Below are positions 5,024-7,698 of a stretch of DNA of 7,698 nucleotides, piece after piece; positions within the stretch are counted from its first letter, which is position 1, and each line of letters begins with the position of its first letter. The notes below the pieces were generated by a model that saw only the letters and a program-made list of their open reading frames with translations, did not search any database and was not told the DNA's origin. This stretch comes from an uncultured Desulfovibrio sp. (lineage in GTDB: Bacteria; Desulfobacterota; Desulfovibrionia; Desulfovibrionales; Desulfovibrionaceae): positions 1-7,698 of the forward strand of contig USNI01000042.1 of assembly GCA_900555975.1 (NCBI GenBank). Direction: 5' to 3'. The translations under genes and the position numbers were made by a program.

Positions 5024-5096
5024 CATGAAAAAACACCTTTTCGATGTGGACGGGAGCCTGTACAACTCCGTCTTATCGAAAAGGTGTTTTTTTATG
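5024..5096. terminator. Long two-way terminator / near-palindrome
   Basis: An 18-bp perfect stem (5028-5045 with 5075-5092) is extended to 22 bp with one G-U pair (5024-5045 with 5075-5096). The 29-base loop folds again: GACGG (5049-5053) pairs with CCGTC (5068-5072). T runs flank the hairpin in both directions, so it can end transcripts on either strand. Leftward it ends the large membrane-protein gene, whose stop is about 150 bases away. No rightward gene is known that would need it. Confidence 0.75.
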
Positions 5097-5191
5097 GTGA
5101 AAGAACAACGTCCGGCACGCATGAAAAGGTGAGCCGTGTTGTTTTCATAGTTGAAAGAAGAATGGCAATGGCTTTTAAAAGGAAACGTTCC

Positions 5192-5226
5192 CCTGAGGCT
5201 GCCTGCTTCGTTCCCGACGGCTCAGG
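5192..5226 (-). other. Weak hairpin just after the large ORF
   Basis: CCTGAG (5192-5197) and CTCAGG (5221-5226) form a 6-bp stem around a 23-base loop, 22 bases after the stop of the large gene. On the minus strand it is followed by GGGAACGTTTCC and TTTT. It could be a weak first terminator or an mRNA 3'-end stabiliser. Confidence 0.35.
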
Positions 5227-5247
5227 CTTCGGAAAACGTCTTTTTCG

Positions 5248-7698
5248 TCATGCGGACGAGACGGACTCGGTGTGCTTTTTGCGTCTGGACTCCTGGTCTG
5301 AGCAGTGACGGGCTATGGTGTCGATGTAGTCCTCGTAATTATCCAGATAGAAGGACAAGGCCCTGGAGAAGTTGGTGCCGAGCATGCCGTCCACAAAGAG
5401 CTGACACACTTCCTGTACATTGAGCAGAATGCTCTGAAAGCGTGCCAGCACGATGAGCTCTTCCTTCGTCATGGTCCTCAGCATGGAGATGAGCGTCTGC
5501 TGGGCGCAGGGCTGATAGTACCAGAAGTACATGAGATCCAGTGCATTGACGATGCTTTCCACCTGAAGGGCACGGGCTTTTTCCTGGCTTGTGAATCGGA
5601 TGTATTCCCTGGGCTGAGCGAGCAGGGCGAGCATGTCCTTGTCGGGAAAAGCCAGTTCCAGCCGGGCATAGCAGTTGAAGAGCTGTTTGAGCTTTGTTTC
5701 ATAGTCCCGGCTGCGCAGACGATAGTTGTTGCGCTTGTCGGCCATGGACTCGATGATGCCGGCCACGGTATCGGAGGCGAATTTCGACACGATGGCTGCT
5801 GCCGGTATGAGGATCTGTTCCGGCGGCATGCTGATGATCAGAGGAAGAAGCGCGTAGAGTGCGGTATTGTAGAGCATGGCCACGGGAATGGCCAGAACGC
5901 TGCGGAAAAAGTTTCCGACGACGGCGGTTCGGGGAAAGCCGCGGTAAATGTTGTGTGAGGAAATGTAGATGCCGTTGGCCAGGGCAATGATGGAAAATAC
6001 CAGCAGCGGAGCATTTTCCACGGAAATGCCGAGCACGCGACTGAGAAGCAGATTCCGGGTGAGGCCTTCCAGAAGGATGACGGAAATGCCCGTATACATG
6101 AGCGAGTCGCACACTCGAGACCAGTTGACGAATTTTTTCCATGAAAGCAGCATGTTCTTTCGGATGCCGCCTCCGGCGATGATGGCCTGTATGACATTGC
6201 GCACGCCTCTGATGCCGAACCAGATCGGAGCGCCGAACCATGCAAGCACCCACCATTGCTGTGTGCTCAGAAACGTGAGCAGAGCGGGAATGAATCCCAG
6301 AAGCACTTTCAGAATGTTGGATACCGTGGTGTTGAGGTAGGCATGTCCCGTTTTTTCTTCCGGAGAGGGAAGCATGCCTCCGGGGCGGGACACAAGTCCG
6401 TTGGAGTGTTCCACGGTAAGACCGCCCATGGTGATCACATTGCCGGGTTCTTCGATGCGGACGTCGTCATACAGGGGCGTCCATTCCCGTGTACGGCTCA
6501 TGCCGCAGGTGACGAATCCCATGGAACGTCGCAGCCATGACAGAAGCGGAGATTCCTGCGTGCGGGGATGGTAGTCCTTTTTGTAGCCGAGACGTATGTG
6601 CATGGGAAGGGTGACGGAACTTATGTACCTGTTTCCTTTCAACTGCTTGCGGGCCGAGCCGGGCAGAGTCTCGGGAACGGCCAGCCCCATGCCGTAGCGG
6701 ATGCCGAGATGACTGGTGGAATCCGTTCCCATGCTGCTGGAGAGTGGGGCATATCGGTAGAGAGCCTGAAGAGCCGGAATATCTGCCAGAATGGTCTGGA
6801 ATTTCCGGCAGCGGGCCTGTGTTTCGTCGCAGCAGTCACAGTCGAGGCGCTCAAGCATGCCGCGCAGAATGCGCTTGAGAAGCATGACGTCGCCCTTGTT
6901 GAGAGCAATCTGCAGATCGTTGATTTCTTTCAGATGTTCAAGGTTTCCGTCATGCCATTCCTTGACGTTGAACAGTTCCAGATGCGTGATGAAGCCCTGT
7001 CCGTCCCAGAGAATCTCCAGAACGTCCTCCGCGGTAAGGCCGGCCAGCTGCAGGGAAATGCGGTAACCGCTGCGCAGCGATGTCAGTCGTTCCAGAAGCT
7101 GCGTAACAGTGAGACGGAGAAGAACGGGACGCGTATCGTCCGGGGAGACGGGCGGCTCGTCGGGCGAGGGAAGCTCCGGATTGCAGACCGGGGCAAGACA
7201 GCTGTCATGAATGACCGACGGCGTGAATTCGTCCATGCGTTTCATGCGTCGCAGCAGCTCTTCCCTTCTGGCGTCGTCTGCCTCTTCGAGTTCCATGGTA
7301 AGATCGGTGATTTTGTTCTGGAATTTCGGAAGAAGTGTTTTATGCGCAAATTCCGCAAGATGCAGCAGCGAGGGCTGTCCGTTTCCCACAAAGGCCAGAA
7401 AGGCATCGGGATCCAGCACGGTCACGGGAATGCCGAGATCTCGTGTGAGCGCGGGCGCGTGTCGTTCGTTCCACAGCACAAGTGTGTCCATGACGTGCTT
7501 CCGGAGCCATTGAGAGGCCTTTCGACCTTCGTCGAAAAAGGCCTGTACGGCATCTGAGGAAAGAAATTCCAGAAAATCCTCGATGTCCGAAAAGCCGCGG
7601 GGCGCCCAGATGAGATCTATGTAGCGGCCGCGGAAGGCTGCCCGGAACTCAAGACCTATGCGGATGGAAATGCCCATGATGGCGGCGGCATTCAGCAG
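5248..7698 (-). CDS. Large unrecognised membrane protein, 5' end outside the window
   Basis: At least 816 codons; the frame is still open at base 7698. The first ATG inside (7677) has no ribosome binding site, and the seven codons before it (LLNAAAI) read on naturally, so the true start lies to the right. I do not recognise the family. Counting from the ATG at 7677: about 440 mostly soluble residues, including an acidic, charged helix (near 125-150), a Pro/Asp-rich linker (166-184) and a cysteine group C280-D-C-C283-x6-C290. Then come about five or six hydrophobic segments between roughly 451 and 645 (451-470, 475-503, 524-540, 556-573, 588-617, 622-643). Last is a helical, soluble C-terminal domain of about 160 residues with several aromatic pairs and a charged tail. 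Nothing indicates an enzyme active site. It is separated from the arsR unit by 511 bases and two terminators, so co-expression is unlikely. A loose resemblance in layout to the COG4389 membrane proteins, misnamed recombinases, came to mind but I cannot support it. Confidence 0.85.
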   Translation of the reverse strand: MLNAAAIMGISIRIGLEFRAAFRGRYIDLIWAPRGFSDIEDFLEFLSSDAVQAFFDEGRKASQWLRKHVMDTLVLWNERHAPALTRDLGIPVTVLDPDAFLAFVGNGQPSLLHLAEFAHKTLLPKFQNKITDLTMELEEADDARREELLRRMKRMDEFTPSVIHDSCLAPVCNPELPSPDEPPVSPDDTRPVLLRLTVTQLLERLTSLRSGYRISLQLAGLTAEDVLEILWDGQGFITHLELFNVKEWHDGNLEHLKEINDLQIALNKGDVMLLKRILRGMLERLDCDCCDETQARCRKFQTILADIPALQALYRYAPLSSSMGTDSTSHLGIRYGMGLAVPETLPGSARKQLKGNRYISSVTLPMHIRLGYKKDYHPRTQESPLLSWLRRSMGFVTCGMSRTREWTPLYDDVRIEEPGNVITMGGLTVEHSNGLVSRPGGMLPSPEEKTGHAYLNTTVSNILKVLLGFIPALLTFLSTQQWWVLAWFGAPIWFGIRGVRNVIQAIIAGGGIRKNMLLSWKKFVNWSRVCDSLMYTGISVILLEGLTRNLLLSRVLGISVENAPLLVFSIIALANGIYISSHNIYRGFPRTAVVGNFFRSVLAIPVAMLYNTALYALLPLIISMPPEQILIPAAAIVSKFASDTVAGIIESMADKRNNYRLRSRDYETKLKQLFNCYARLELAFPDKDMLALLAQPREYIRFTSQEKARALQVESIVNALDLMYFWYYQPCAQQTLISMLRTMTKEELIVLARFQSILLNVQEVCQLFVDGMLGTNFSRALSFYLDNYEDYIDTIARHCSDQESRRKKHTESVSSA

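Noticed and set aside
4800..5036. 78-codon minus-strand ORF in the gap between arsR and the large gene
   Set aside because: Its ATG sits in the terminator hairpin, it has no ribosome binding site, it reads through a second terminator, and the product resembles nothing known to me.
6568..7557. 329-codon plus-strand ORF opposite the large membrane protein
   Set aside because: It is contained in the longer minus-strand frame and has no recognisable motif or membrane or signal features of its own.

Overview
The window reads as ordinary bacterial chromosome of roughly 55% G+C. It probably comes from an anaerobic, sulfate- or sulfite-reducing relative of Desulfovibrio (Desulfovibrionaceae). I infer this from the general look of the proteins and gene combination, not from a marker gene. 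I see no rRNA, tRNA, CRISPR array, transposase or phage gene.

Layout. (1) Bases 1-334 hold no convincing gene. They contain a folded segment at the left edge, a clear rho-independent terminator (62-93) closing something outside the window, and a leader with a possible 32-codon upstream ORF. (2) 335-1549 (+) is alaA, a PLP-dependent alanine/glutamate-pyruvate aminotransferase that aligns along its whole length with E. coli AlaA. (3) A long two-way terminator (1592-1656) separates it from a convergent block. (4) 4736-1739 (-) is a five-gene unit transcribed right to left: an ArsR-family repressor with a C-terminal cysteine site, a COG0701/ArsP-type permease, a small CAKC thioredoxin-like protein, a secreted CIPC thioredoxin and a CcdA-type membrane thiol carrier. 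(5) 4737-5247 is a gene-free stretch carrying the arsR promoter/operator, two terminator hairpins and a third weaker hairpin. (6) 7698-5248 (-) is the C-terminal 816 codons of a large membrane protein I do not recognise. Its start lies outside the window.

How the genes fit together. The five-gene block makes sense as a metalloid-responsive membrane export and thiol-redox unit. ArsR would sense a thiophilic ligand such as As(III) or an organoarsenical through C91/C92/C98/C99. The permease would move the toxic species. The CAKC protein, CcdA and the secreted thioredoxin would form a relay carrying reducing power from cytoplasm to periplasm. Components of this type are known from arsenic-resistance clusters. 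The complete three-step redox relay packed behind a permease under one ArsR is the most interesting feature here. A TTGTTGAA-type motif recurs in front of both arsR and the permease, which suggests two repressor sites. AlaA and the large membrane protein appear to be independent neighbours.
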